Part shown: piece by piece, positions 27,301-38,102 of the stretch
Position numbering within the stretch: position 1 is the stretch's first letter
How the letters are laid out: each line of letters opens with the position of its first letter
Source of the DNA: Phaeotremella fagi
Lineage: Eukaryota; Basidiomycota; Tremellomycetes; Tremellales; Phaeotremellaceae
Direction: 5' to 3'
Assembly: GCA_001599715.1 (NCBI GenBank)
Contig: BCHU01000004.1
Location: 248,001-312,000 of the forward strand
DNA length: 64,000 bases
Position numbers and translations under genes: made by a program
The notes under the pieces: model-generated
Database searches by the model: none
What the model was told of the DNA's origin: nothing
Seen by the model: only the letters and a program-made list of their open reading frames with translations

Positions 27301-28428
27301 TGTGGTGGGCAGAGAGGTTCGAAATATCCAATATCCCTGGTAATGTTAGAAAATCTTTGACAGCCGCTTTAACCAAACTCACCTGACAGCTTGCTGAGCC
27401 ATACCCCTGTTAAATGGACCAACGACATATTTAAGCGTCCCAACTCTAGGTCCTTCTGGAATTCCATCACACACAGCTTTAACTTCAACTTCATAAGTGA
27501 TTTCCATCATCCTAGCGTTCTTGACAGTGACCAAGACTTTATCCGGAGGAATTACCAAATCGATCCTAGCACTTTTCTCACCTCCCTTGCCCACACTTTC
27601 ATTAATGGGTGATCGAGCTGTTGCGACGATTCTTGATTTGGTAATTGGAGGTGGTGGAGGTTTCGATTTACGTTTATTTGCGTTACTAGTTGAAGTGGGT
27701 GTTTGAGATTGCGGGATTACTGTTAGAATCTCTAATAAAGTCGTATCGAACCCTTTTAGTTTGAAAGGTACAGGTCGGATTGATTTCAACGTAGCTGTAA
27801 GAAGTATTCTATCACCTGGACCAAACGCAGTTGATGGTCTTGCAACCGTCAACGATATCTGACCGCCTTGAGGACCTTGACCGACATTCATTGTACTAAC
27901 CCTAGTTTCTGGTAGATTGTACAATGCCCATTGCGAATGAAGTTCATGTTTAGTGATTCTAATGACCTCACTAGTTTTCATCGTAGTCGGGAAATCTTTC
28001 TTCAACAATCCACCTTTCTGTTTATAACACAAAGCAGTGACCAATTCATATCTAATTCCGCCATTTTTAGGTAAATCAACTGAAGGTGGAATGTTGTCTG
28101 GTAACGGTAAGAAGAAGTTGTAATCCGCTGTTTCTAGTGTATCGAATTCTTGACCATTCTTAGGTGCCCATAGTGTAAGTATATCACCGACATGATCCCA
28201 AGATGAATTACCACCTGGTGGAGTGTTGATGTTTGATGGTAGAGTTTCGTATTTCCTCAATTCGACTCTAACCCATTTAGCTTTTAAACCTTGAAGTTGG
28301 ACTCGAAGTTCTACTGTTCCATGTATACCAGCTGGTTTCCTTGATGATGAACCTGGTATACCTGGCCAACCTTGAATGAAAGGAAGATGAGGTGGTGCTC
28401 TTAAAGAGAGTCTTGCGGGTGCGGACAT
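24306..28428 (-). CDS. alpha-arrestin-like protein with repeat tail
   Basis: Three exons code for about 1,340 residues. Exon 1 (28428-27384) is an arrestin fold: VELRVQLQGLKAKWVRVELR and TADYNFFLPLPDNIPPSVDL in the N-lobe, then a C-lobe with FGPGDRILLTATLKSI and ITYEVEVKAVCDGIPE. A Ser/Pro-rich linker follows (exon 2, ends near 26661, GTGAGT donor). Exon 3 carries a PPEY motif (26325-26336), the type bound by WW domains of NEDD4/Rsp5 ligases. After it come about eight copies of an EKExMRKRYEEA module. Alpha-arrestins are adaptors that direct ubiquitination and endocytosis of transporters; Cryptococcus arrestin-like proteins act in cytokinesis. The partner is not known. Confidence 0.8.
24831..26141 (-). 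repeat. eight-copy protein-coding repeat in the arrestin tail
   Basis: Degenerate copies of about 20 residues (consensus YMSAAEEKEMMRKRYEEA) are separated by 25-80 residues of Ser/Pro-rich linker. Two adjacent copies (near 25335-25415 and 25185-25265) are almost identical along with their linkers (SPTSPPQASGS), pointing to a recent internal duplication. The copies furthest from the C-terminus are the most diverged. Confidence 0.8.
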
Positions 28429-28847
28429 GTCGGCGGGAGGGAGGTGAGGCGGAGTAGATGAACTGTGCGTTTGATGTGATCTAGAGTGGAGAGAGGTGAA
28501 TGGTGTTGGGTATATTCAAGAACTGAAAGAGTTGGACCTCGGATGAGTGAGTCAACATACGAGCTGGACGGTGAAGTTGAGAGTGATAATGGTTAGATAG
28601 ATTAGATCAACAATTAACAGCATCTGCACAGTATCGTTATCACTTGAGAAGGATGGATGTACATGCCGCAGTTTAGTATTACACGTCATTTAATTAAGCT
28701 TCCTTCTGTCAGGCACGATCGTCGATGACGCTGAGGAAATAAAGTTAACCATAAGTAAAGTTGAAGTAGAAAACATCGAACGATTACATTATTGTTCTTC
28801 TTATTCTTACTCTTACTCTTATTCTTACTCTCCAACTACCATCCACA
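28429..28847. promoter_or_regulatory. divergent promoter region, arrestin-like / DUF1295
   Basis: 419 bp between two divergent ATGs. A TTCTTCTTATTCTTACTCTTAC pyrimidine tract (near 28795-28830, read in short pieces) lies just before the + strand ATG, as is common in fungal leaders. No defined site. Confidence 0.5.
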
Positions 28848-30316
28848 ATGTCAAAGATAATCATACCTCTACTACGTCCACTAATCCCATACTTAAATTA
28901 CCTCCCCCCTTCGATCCTCTCACTCCCCCCATCTCTATTCCTACACTACACCTCCAACCCAACTCCCTCCCTAAAATCATTCCTAACAACAACCACCAAC
29001 CCCCTCCACGTCCCCCTCCTCCTAACCTCAGCCCTGATCTTCCTCCTCTATCCATTAGGACTAATTACAAGAAACGTATCATGGGTAGATAGGATATGGA
29101 CCTTCTATCCAGTCATTTGTTCATTACTGGTTCCCATTTGGATCTGGGTTAACGGGAACGGAAATGTTTTTGGTCATCATTTACCTAGATTGGGGGTTAT
29201 GATTGTTTTACAAATACTGTGGTCGGTTAGATTGACTTCTCATGCGTTCAGAAGAGGTTTTTTGGATATGTAGGTGGTTGTCGTTTTTTGGTATTTTACT
29301 GTCTAACCTTTCATCGAAGCTTTTCTCAAGATTATCGTTATACAGTGTTCAAAAAGATGGTACCATGGTGGTTCTTCCAGTTAATCCATTTATTCGCCAT
29401 AGGTATATTCATCCCACTGACACAAAGTAAAGAACTGACATTTACAATAGTCATCGCCCAACCCATCCTTCTACTAGCACTGTCGTTCCCCCTACACATT
29501 CTACTCTCCCACCCACCATCCGAATTATCATCCGGACCAATCCCTAAACTCTCAATCCCATATTCAACATTCACCAAAATCCTACCAGAAAGATTCAACA
29601 CCTCGCCAAACTCAACACCAGTCCTGAACACAGCAGATCTATTCCTGTTCATACTTTCAATAACAATACTCTTCACAGAGATGAAAGCCGATAATCAAAT
29701 GTTCGAATATCAAGAATCAAAACATAAACTCATGAACCAAAATAAAACCAAACTCATCAATCCAAAACCAAAACCATCAACCGAAAAAATAAATCATAAT
29801 CTACCTCAACCGTCGGCGTATCCACCAAGCCATCATCCAGGATTCCCAACGAAAGGATTATTCAAATATTCAAGACACGCGAATTTCGCTTGTGAACAAT
29901 TGTTCTGGGTCGTTCAGGCGTTATTCGTCGTGGGTGGTATTGAATCTAGTGGGATAACCAAACAGGGTTGGGTTATTGGTAGTGTCTTCGGTCCTTGTTT
30001 TGCAGTGAGTTCAGTCACCTTGAGTAAATTTGTAATGGAAGGAATCTGATGAGATCTTTAGTTGAGTTTGTTGTTCTGTGCTAGTACTTTTTTGACTGAA
30101 TGGATATCAGGTCGTAAAGTGGGTTGCTGTTTCTGGTTATCATTACAGTTATACTGATCTGGATGATAGTACCCAGCATATAAACCTTATAAACGTTTAG
30201 TTGGTCAGTTCTTACCTCAAGAAACTGTCATTAAATATCTATGGACGAAGATCACTGGTCAGAGAGGGCCATTGGTTAGTGAGGTTTACGGGAATGGAAG
30301 GGGTAAAACAGAGTGA
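28848..30316 (+). CDS. DUF1295 steroid-oxidoreductase-like membrane protein
   Basis: Members of this family resemble 5-alpha-steroid reductases and use NADPH at a multi-pass membrane domain; the natural substrate in fungi is mostly unknown. Exon 1 (28848 to about 29272) has two hydrophobic segments, VSWVDRIWTFYPVI, and then RLTSHAFRRGF. Exon 2 starts near 29332 (DYRYTVFKKMV). It continues with more membrane helices and GLFKYSRHANFACEQLFW, the family signature (G.F.YSRHPN). The last exons give STFLTEWISGRK and YPAYKPYKRLVGQFLPQ, joined over a 51-nt intron (about 30120-30170). Stop TGA ends at 30316. The Asn-Pro after RH, usual in the family, reads NF here. Confidence 0.82.
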
Positions 30317-30474
30317 AGTGTGACTTCAGTAGGACAGTAAAGTCGTATACCTGATGTAACTATGTCTCTCAATCGTCCTACCCTAAAATTTGATACATCC
30401 CTTCGATACCAACGAAACACGATAATACAAACTTATCAACCCCAAAGCCATCCCACTAAATCTCAAATTCCGCC

Positions 30475-31870
30475 CTAAGTAGGACTTTGCCAACTATACC
30501 CCCTAACCCCTTCATCATCAAACAACTCCCTAACCTCCCTAACCCCAATCTCCAAAACCCTCCTCGTATGAAAACTATCTTCAGAAAGTTCCTCTCCAAT
30601 CTCATTAGCCAAATAAAAACTCTCCAAAGTCTGATGAACCTGTTCCAAAGATGTACATCCAATAACGACCGGTACCATCTTCCCATTACTTTGCGTTAAC
30701 TGTTTGAACCCGAAATACGCAGCGATGTTTTCGAGCGATTGTTCAGATTTGGTGGTTTGGAGATGAAGGATTGCTTTTTGTCTGGCGTTGATTAGGGTGT
30801 TGTTTGGAACGTTTTTGGATGGATGCCATGTTGGGAGGTTGTTGGTGGTCAACAATCCCATGGCTAGTGGTGCGGCGTTGACTACCTGTTCAACTCCACC
30901 GTACTCGTTGAAAGCTTTCAAATACCCTTCACCGAGTGTTGAATTCATTAACGTCTGATGAGCATAAGTTTGAACTATGTCTACAGGTTCACCAGTGACT
31001 TTTAAGATTAAGATTGATAATCGTAAAAGAACTGGGAGGGGATAACCTGCTATACCGACTTTCAAGATATGACCGGCATCCTTGAATTCTTTTAGGATTT
31101 TATAACTGTTGATGATCTTTTGATCTCCCTCGTGAATATTATTGATATCGTATTCAGAGGAGATGATGGATTCTATATCGTTGAGATGGAATCCCGCTGG
31201 ATAAGGGTTAGGTGGTGAGGCAACGAATTCAATGTCGTGCAGGTCTTTTTGGAAGTTAGATGAGAAGTCTGAAAGGTGATGATGGGACTCACAAACAACA
31301 TCAAGGTAATCTGTATGAAGTCTTTTCAAAGATCTCAACAAACTTTTCCTGATTACTTCAGGTTCGTAAACATGATCAACGACTTTAGGTCCGAATTTCC
31401 CAACTTTCGTTATGATTTTATAACTGTTCCTCGGGAATTCATTCGATAACGTAGATAGAACGTTACCCAATATGATTTCAGATGGATGATAATGGGGTGC
31501 TAAAATTGATGAAATCAATTCCATGTCGAAGTTGAATCTCCAACTCCAACTCACAAGTGTCGAAAGCGTTTATACCAGATTTCAAAGCGAATCTAACCAA
31601 TCTCAAAGGGATCTTGGATAAGATATTCGATTGATCTGCGTAAATCCCATACCCAAACGGCGCACATCCAAGAATCACAGGTGGGAAATCTTGATCGGCA
31701 GGTGTCTGTTCAGTGGATTAGCAATGATCGAAACAAATGAGGTTTTTTTGACATACTTTCAAGATCTCTGCTGGATAAGGGATTTCATTTTCTTCCTCTA
31801 GATCTCGGAGGGTATAGGTTGGGATTTGATCTTCTGGTTGATCTGGATGGAAGGGTGGTAGATATGACAT
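30475..31870 (-). CDS. aldo-keto reductase, D-arabinose dehydrogenase (Ara2)-like
   Basis: Three exons joined at ILK|TPAD (about 31748/31707) and FDT|SPHYH (about 31555/31505). Catalytic tetrad by family pattern: Asp in NAFDTS, Tyr in SPHYHPSE, Lys in ITKVGKFG, His in VCESHHH. The layout and C-terminal half (VVIGCTSLEQVHQTLESF) match fungal NAD-linked D-arabinose 1-dehydrogenase/L-galactose dehydrogenase proteins, which feed erythroascorbate synthesis. The N-terminal extension of about 35 residues is acidic (LEEENEIPYPAE). The start is the ATG at 31870. Divergent from a second aldo-keto reductase; 128 bp separate the ATGs. Confidence 0.82.
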
Positions 31871-31998
31871 GGTGGTTGTTGGAAAAAGAACAAGAACTCC
31901 CTCTTGGACGGTTAACGTTAACACCTAGCTCGGTAAAGCATCTTTACCGAAACATCCATGAATGAATCTGGTACTAACTCATTCCGTCCAACTTTACC
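31871..31998. promoter_or_regulatory. shared promoter of two divergent aldo-keto reductases
   Basis: A 128-bp interval between ATGs at 31870 (-) and 31999 (+). It contains GGTTAACGTTAACAC around 31911-31925, a short palindromic AACGTT core. Co-regulation is likely simply from distance; no factor is known. Confidence 0.6.
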
Positions 31999-33218
31999 AT
32001 GAACGACAACGAAATGAAGATACTCCCTCTTCCTATGCCTGCGATACTTTATGGTACTGCTTGGTATGTACTCTCTATCCTACCAAGTTGACATTGCAGG
32101 AAGAAAGAACGAACGACAGAATTGGTGGTTGCCGCGATCAGAGCTGGGTTTAGAGGTATTGATACAGCCTGTCAACCGAAGGTAAGTGGTCCAACGTTAG
32201 ACGTTTCGTCCATCCAGGATAGAACGAACCTAAAGCTCTCTTAGCATTACCGGTGAATCCCATCAAACTTCATCCTATCAAACTCGCAACTAATCCAAAA
32301 CCAGGGAAGATCTAGTAGGCCAAGGAATCTCTCGAATCCTCCTTGAAACCAAAATAAAACGAGATGAACTATTTATTCAAACCAAGTAAGATATCTCCCC
32401 CTCCCCATCTCCAACCCAAACTAATCATCAACAGATACACCCCGATATCAGGCCAAGACCAAAGCCAACCACTTCCCTACGATCCAACCTCCAAAATCCC
32501 CAACCAAATCTCCCAATCCATCTCGAAATCACTAAAAAACCTATCTCTAACGTACATCGATTCGGTCATTCTTCATTCTCCATTATCGACGTTCGAAGAA
32601 ACTGTTATCGCTTTAAGGAGTTTAAACGAATTCAAGAAACAAGGGGTGATTCGATTTATTGGGTTGAGTAATTGTTATGATTCTGAATTTATTGCGAGGA
32701 TTCTGAGTTCAGAAGGTGGTGACGGCTTGGTTCAGGTGATTCAGAATCGATGGTATGAAGGGAACGGATGGGATTGGGATGGTAAGTTGATTAACTCTGT
32801 TCTAATATGTTTTGGAATTTGATTGAATCGTTCTTTGAATTCCAGTATACGATCTCTGCCAAAAACATTCGATTCGATATCAGTAAGCTTCTCTGGCTGT
32901 ATTGATTCTCACGAAACAGGTCATTCTGGACGTTAACTGGTTCACCGACTCTCCTGAGCCATCCGCTCTTATTGAAATTATCGAAAACTCTCAATTTGAC
33001 ACCTGAACAAACTGTCTATTCATTATGTCAATTGTATGTCGTTTCTAACTCAAAAACTCAAAACCATTTTCCATGTTAACTTGTCTAGATGGAACATCAC
33101 ACCCCTTTGTGGATCCACTTCTGAAATCCACATTCGACAGGCTTTAGATGTCGATGCGTCCTCTGTAAAAGATGATGATGATACAAAGAAGCTGATGAGG
33201 TTGATGAGAGGTGGATGA
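31999..33218 (+). CDS. aldo-keto reductase with an 8-nt exon
   Basis: A seven-exon gene. Joins: AW|KKERTT, then CQPK at about 32190, an 8-nt exon CATTACCG (32245-32252, giving His-Tyr-Arg), then EDLVGQGISR from about 32309. It continues through FIQTKYTP, DSVILHSPLS and VIRFIGLSNC, then VYDLCQKHSIRYQ (about 32848), SFWTLTGSP, and a final exon ending GGWTGA-like at 33218. Catalytic residues by pattern: Asp (GFRGIDTA), Tyr (HYRED), Lys (QTKYTP), His (ILHSP). This is a soluble NAD(P)H-dependent reductase; the substrate is not predictable. Assigned to the AKR family with high certainty, subfamily unknown. Confidence 0.82.
32245..32252 (+). other. 8-nt microexon in aldo-keto reductase
   Basis: Flanked by TTAG on the left and GTGAAT on the right. 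Without it the flanking exons do not join in frame; with it the family block HY-R-E-D-L-V-G is restored. It supplies the codon for the presumed catalytic tyrosine. Confidence 0.75.
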
Positions 33219-33348
33219 GTGGAATAAACACCCCTGACTCCCTGTATCAATCAAGAACAAGAGATTCAATTATCCAAACAGCCAATCTATCATAGAAATA
33301 CATATAATACAAATAAAAAAACTACAAAGTAACAATCCTGCAACCCCC

Positions 33349-34390
33349 CTACCCCTTCCCAAAAGCAGCATTAACAGCTCTCCCACCCCATCCAACCCCA
33401 GACGAAGCTTTAGCTCCAACAGCCAATAACCCGCCCTTGGCTTGTTCGAGATATCCAGGTTGTTCTTTGGTAGAAGCGTTAACACCTTCTTTGGAATCAG
33501 GTGGTGGTGTCGATGGTCGAAATAATTCTTGTGGGGGTGGGGGGTTGATCAAAATCTAATAATCGCAGATAATTAGTTTTGGTGTTGAGGTTGGACGTGG
33601 ACGTGGACGTACTTGATAAGAAAGATTGTTTTGGTCCTACATCATAATTAGAATTAGGTATAAAGATGGAATATGACTGGGAATGGATCGCTTACAGATG
33701 ACCCAACTAAGGGAGGTACGTTATCTCGACGTTCAGTACAGAATTTCAATAATTTCAAAAGGGATTGAGAGAGTTGGTTTGAAGGGTTGGAATTGGGATT
33801 CCGAGTTAGATGGACTGTTATAAGATGTTCTTCCCATGGTACCAGTTCCTACCAGTCACACTTTATCAACAATAGAAATTGAATCGAATGATAAATACTT
33901 ACCTCGGTCACAGCGAACCATCCTTTTTTAGGTACTCTCTGTAAGAAAATCACCGCTATCTAAAATAATAACCAATCGATCAAAATCATCAAACAGATGA
34001 AATGAAAGAAGAGACATACCTGTCCATAATCACCGCCTTCGAAACATTGCATGAAATCTTCAATCTTCCCTTTAACGACGTTATCGATTCCACCTAGAGT
34101 ATTTGAAATCGGTGATCGGCCCTATGACCCCCATTTGTCTCAACACAAAAAGAAAAAACAAAAAAAGAGACGACATAGACATACCACATGAACATCCAGA
34201 TATTCAGTTGTATCCGGTTCAACGTTATCCAACAATCTGTGGAAGAAGATTGCGTGGATTAAAGCTTCGAGGATCGTTTTCAGTTTTGATTTTTCGAGGG
34301 TCTATCGTGGGGTTTCAAAGAATTAAATTTGATCTGGATGTTTAGAGGGCTGATGAGACTTACCAGCTCTATGGAGTTTACTGTCTCCAT
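33349..34390 (-). CDS. ATG101: ATG101, autophagy initiation HORMA protein
   Basis: Atg101 pairs with the Atg13 HORMA domain to stabilise the Atg1/ULK complex and is present in fungi that lack Atg29/Atg31. About seven exons: METVNSIEL, then KTILEALIHAIFFHRLLDNV and TTEYLDVHV (the family N-terminal block), DNVVKGKIEDFMQCFEGGDY, IAVIFLQRVPKKGWFAVTE, LVPWEEHLITVHL, and a last exon ILINPPPPQ. The C-terminal exon continues beyond the usual HORMA end with a Gly/Ala tail (QAKGGLLAVGAKASSGVGWG). Small introns of about 50-70 nt; one holds three copies of GGACGT (33593-33610). Confidence 0.85.
33593..33610. repeat. three exact GGACGT repeats in an ATG101 intron
   Basis: A perfect 18-nt tandem of a 6-mer in the penultimate intron. 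A minor microsatellite; no effect is claimed. Confidence 0.7.
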
Positions 34391-34588
34391 TGGAGTTTTT
34401 TCTCTTATTTGTTCTGTTTGAGATTCGGTAGAAAGTTCAATTATCGATGATATGATTTGTTTACGTTACGACGTGAGATTTAAGTAACCGGTAGAGTAAC
34501 AATATTACGAGGCAGCCTTCAATCGAAATTCCAATATTACAGCAATTATACATCGATTCTGTTATTACACTACACCCAACCCCCTATC

Positions 34589-35671
34589 CTACTCCTCATC
34601 CTCGTCCTCATCCTCACCACCCTCACCCTCCCCCTCCTCACCCCCACTTCCACCACCAAACTCTATCCCACCCTCCTCCTCCTCTTCATCAGGTTTCCAA
34701 CCCCTCTCCTCCCTCAGTCTATCCCTCTTAGCTTCCAATTTAGCCAGTATCTTTTCTGCCTTGTTGAATATCCCACTAGTCGCAGCGCCGCATGCATAAC
34801 ATTTAGGTGATTTGATGAATCTATCTATTGCGCATCTAAAACCAAAAATGTCAGTGTCAGTTTCAGTTTTTTTAGAAAATCAAACTACTCACTTCATACA
34901 GAAATAATGTCCACATTTAGTTATAACAGGTTCCGTGAATTCTTTCCTACAGATGATACACGCAAAAGGAACTTCCTCTTCCTCTTCTTCTTCAACGACA
35001 GCAGCTTCATTACCCAATTTATCTAATTGCCAACCAGCCAAATAATCACCTCTGTCATGTAAGAATTTACATGAATCCCCATAACCACAAAATCCAGTTT
35101 CCTTATAATCCTTACAAACGTCCGGTTGATAATCAACCAAAGTTATCGTTCGTATATTAGCCGTAGCTCTGATTGGACCTGTTTTCATTTTAGAAGAAAT
35201 AGAATCTGGACGGAGATTGATTGTTTTCATGTAATTCGAAGTTCCGTGATACAACCCATCATCTATTTCACCATCTTCGTTTAAACGTATTTTCTTATCT
35301 GACAAAATTTGATCGGAAGATCGATTGAAATCTTGGATTTCTAGATCCCAATCTGAAGATCTGGTAGCTAGATTATCACCTTTAGAGGTTGAGATGGAAT
35401 CGTCGGCTGTGTAGTCGAAATCATCTAGACCGCCTGAGGTGTCGTTGGGATCTCTTCGACGTTTGGTACCTTGGATTAAAGGGTTCAAGAGGGATTTCTT
35501 GGTTGGACGGATGACGGCTGAGGTTGATGTTGAAGGGTCTGGGTTTGGGTTGGAAGTTGATGTTGGATCTGAGGGGGAGGTGGAACGTTTTCTGGATTGT
35601 TGAGGTCGTGATTTGGGACCTTTTTTGAATGATACGAGGGGTGATGAGGTTGATGTTGATGCTGTGGACAT
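34589..35671 (-). CDS. CWC24: CWC24/RNF113-type spliceosome RING protein
   Basis: Cwc24 acts in the activated spliceosome before the first catalytic step; the human homologue is RNF113A. Exon 1 (35671 to about 34892) has a Ser/Pro-rich start. It then has a CCCH finger with spacing C-x8-C-x5-C-x3-H (CKDYKETGFC, GYGDSCKFLH) and the start of a C3HC4 RING (CIICRKEF, CGHYFCMK). Exon 2 (about 34836-34589) completes the RING (CAIDRFIKSPKCYACG), then KAEKILAKL and an acidic tail of Glu/Asp/Gly. The CCCH + RING order is diagnostic. The ATG at 35671 is the only plausible start. Confidence 0.92.
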
Positions 35672-35998
35672 GGTGGAATGGATATGTAATAGAGTAAGTG
35701 AGTGAGTAAGAGTAGAGATGTACTTATACCTTTAGTGGACGATATCATGCTGACTAAGCAGGTGGGATTTGGGATAAAAATATAATAAAAAGAAAAGAAT
35801 AATCTAAGTAGGGGGCTTATCACTCAAATCCTAAATACACGTCATTAATATTTCCATACAAACAACCTTATTGGTGAAAAACGATGAGTTAAGTAAGAAG
35901 AGGTGGGGAGATGGTGACGGCGGCGTTTTAATTCGTTTGCATACAACAACGATATTCAACAACACCACATTCACTCAATTTCATCCATTCATCTACAT
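35672..35998. other. intergenic, CWC24 promoter
   Basis: About 330 bp, upstream of CWC24 and downstream of a doubtful small ORF. Contains a purine-rich AT stretch (35780-35815). No other feature seen. Confidence 0.45.
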
Positions 35999-36187
35999 TC
36001 AATAACCATTCAAAGGTAAGTAATCTTTGTCCATCTGCATATGCCACCTAGCGGGACTATCGGGGAAAGTGTCCAGTACAAGTAAAAACATCATCGTCAA
36101 GAACGACACAAATGATATCCCCGTATGATCCCGTAAGGTATCAACACCATCTGCCATCTTGTCGGCGTTATCTATACATCTTAACAT
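35999..36187 (-). CDS. possible single-pass small membrane protein, 62 aa
   Basis: A small frame starting at the ATG at 36187 (a second ATG at 36157 gives 52 aa). It has one hydrophobic stretch (GISFVSFLTMMFLLVLDTF) followed by PDSPARWHMQMD and a short tail. No family match is recognised. It sits head to head with the Zn2Cys6 gene, with a 140-bp gap. It may be a true small protein, an upstream antisense transcript or chance; the evidence is only the hydrophobic segment and a stop-free frame. Confidence 0.35.
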   Translation of the reverse strand: MLRCIDNADKMADGVDTLRDHTGISFVSFLTMMFLLVLDTFPDSPARWHMQMDKDYLPLNGY

Positions 36188-36327
36188 CAATCTCTTGACC
36201 TGACCTGACCTCCACTTGATCCGTCCACCGTCGTCGTTGTTAGGTCGTAAACAAAGCTAATTCATATCACTATCAATCTATAGTTGAATACATCAACAAC
36301 ATCAACACCACCACCCAACACCACACT

Positions 36328-38102
36328 ATGGACGATCACTCTCAATCAGATCATGACGCCGTAGCTGCTGCTGCTGCCGCCGCCGCCGCTGCCCATCTAG
36401 GTTTATCATCCATAGACAACGATCTCTCCCAACAGAATTCTCATCATCATTCAGCCCATCATTTTCAATTACAACAACCTGATTTCTCACAGAACTTGAA
36501 AGATGGCGGTTCACAAGTCGACGTCGACGTTCATGGACTCGACATCCCAACCGTTGACGATAACGATGAAGGTCTCGATTTAGGTGATCACGGTAATGAC
36601 GATTTAGATTTGGGGGCTTTGGATCATGGATTAGATGGAATGGGGGCTTCGGATATGGATATGGATACTCGTAGTTTTGGTAGACCTCCTAGTATAAGAA
36701 AGGCTTGTGATTTATGTCACGCCGCTAAGCAGGTACGTTATCTCTCAACTCTACACCTACAGGAACTGATACATCATATAGAAATGCTCGGGAGATCGTC
36801 CAACTTGTACTCGATGTGCAGCTGGTGGTTGGATGTGCGTCTACGCACCTCGTCAACGTCGTCGTACCGTTCCCAAACATGAGAAACATGACAAATATTC
36901 AAACATGGACATGCAACGAGCTCAAGCTTTATCCTCTCTCACTGCTAATCAAGCTCAAGCTAAGAAAAGAAAGCTCGGTCAAAGAGAAAGTTTGGGAGGT
37001 TTACAATCTGACGGTATCGATATGAGAATGGCTATGGGGATGGCTATGGATATGGGTTTAGCTGGTGAAGAAGAGGGCGAAGAGATTCTGACTTTGACTG
37101 ATGAACAAATGGTATGTTTTAATACTCTATTGTTTAGCTAACTATCTTTAGTTGGAATCAGTAGCTATCGATGGTTATCTCGCTGATCTGCCTCTTGCAA
37201 CATTCGTGCATAATTTACCTTATATCACCACTCAAAACACTCAAGATTATCACACCGATGATTTCCCTTCCGGAGGTGATGGTGCCTTCCCAACCTCCGA
37301 CATGGATCAACATACCACATCGGCGTTGAGAGACGCTATTTTCTCTTTGAATGAATCAGGTGGAGCTCAACAAGGTGACGGCACAGGTGACGATGGACAG
37401 AACGAACAGGGACTAGAACACGTTGATGGACAAGGAATCGATCCACATCTTGCGCTTTTGGATCTATCGCACGCCATGCCAGGTGATGATTCGACCAACA
37501 CGAATAACGATCAAGACAACGGTTTGTCTCTACCAAATCTCTCATCGAATTACAACACAGGTTGTCCACACGCACCACTGGTCCCCCACATCTTAGCTTT
37601 ACTTCATCACAACAGTCTAGATCCTAAACCAGGATCCCACACTCCACTCACATTAGCAGTCTTGGCACCCTTAGCAAGATCACTCCGCTTGTTCCACGCT
37701 TTAACAGCTTGTCCATCATGTTCATCCTCCCCTCAACAAACTTTACCCCAACTAGCCCTTCTCTCCAGAACAGCCACCATCTTAACCTTCCCCTTCCCAC
37801 CGGTGAACTCATCTTCTGTAGGTTCATCAGCCCAAATCATGGTTCACGGTGCCAGACTCTCCGGGACGGGTCTATCAGAAGCTATCGAACAACATATCGT
37901 CGGTGTCGTTTGGGATAGTTGGCGTGCGGCTATTCGTGAAATCTTCACGGCTGTTGAAAGGAAGGCTCAGGAGGTTATCACGGCTTCTCATATAGGTGAT
38001 GGTCAAGTCAACAGTAGTAGTGCAGAGACGCAAAGGGCTGGTATCATGTTCCAAGCTATGTCAAGATTGGTAACTGCCATGGATGAAGTTGAGGATAATT
38101 AG
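36328..38102 (+). CDS. Zn2Cys6 fungal transcription factor
   Basis: A DNA-binding regulator. Exon 1 (36328 to about 36732) has an Ala tract (ten or more), Gln/His-rich and very Asp-rich stretches (DDNDEGLDLGDH), and begins the zinc cluster CDLCHAAKQ. Exon 2 starts at about 36784 (KCSGDRPTCTRCAAGGWMC), completing C-x2-C-x6-C-x6-C-x2-C-x6-C. It continues with a basic QRRRTVPKHEK. Exon 3 (from about 37152) holds SerGly/Asp-rich sequence and an alpha-helical C-terminal half (LALLDLSHAMP, LVPHILALLHHNSL, VGVVWDSWRAAIREIFTAVE). No classical fungal_trans middle domain is apparent. Its targets are unknown. The next gene on the same strand is a transporter. Confidence 0.87.
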
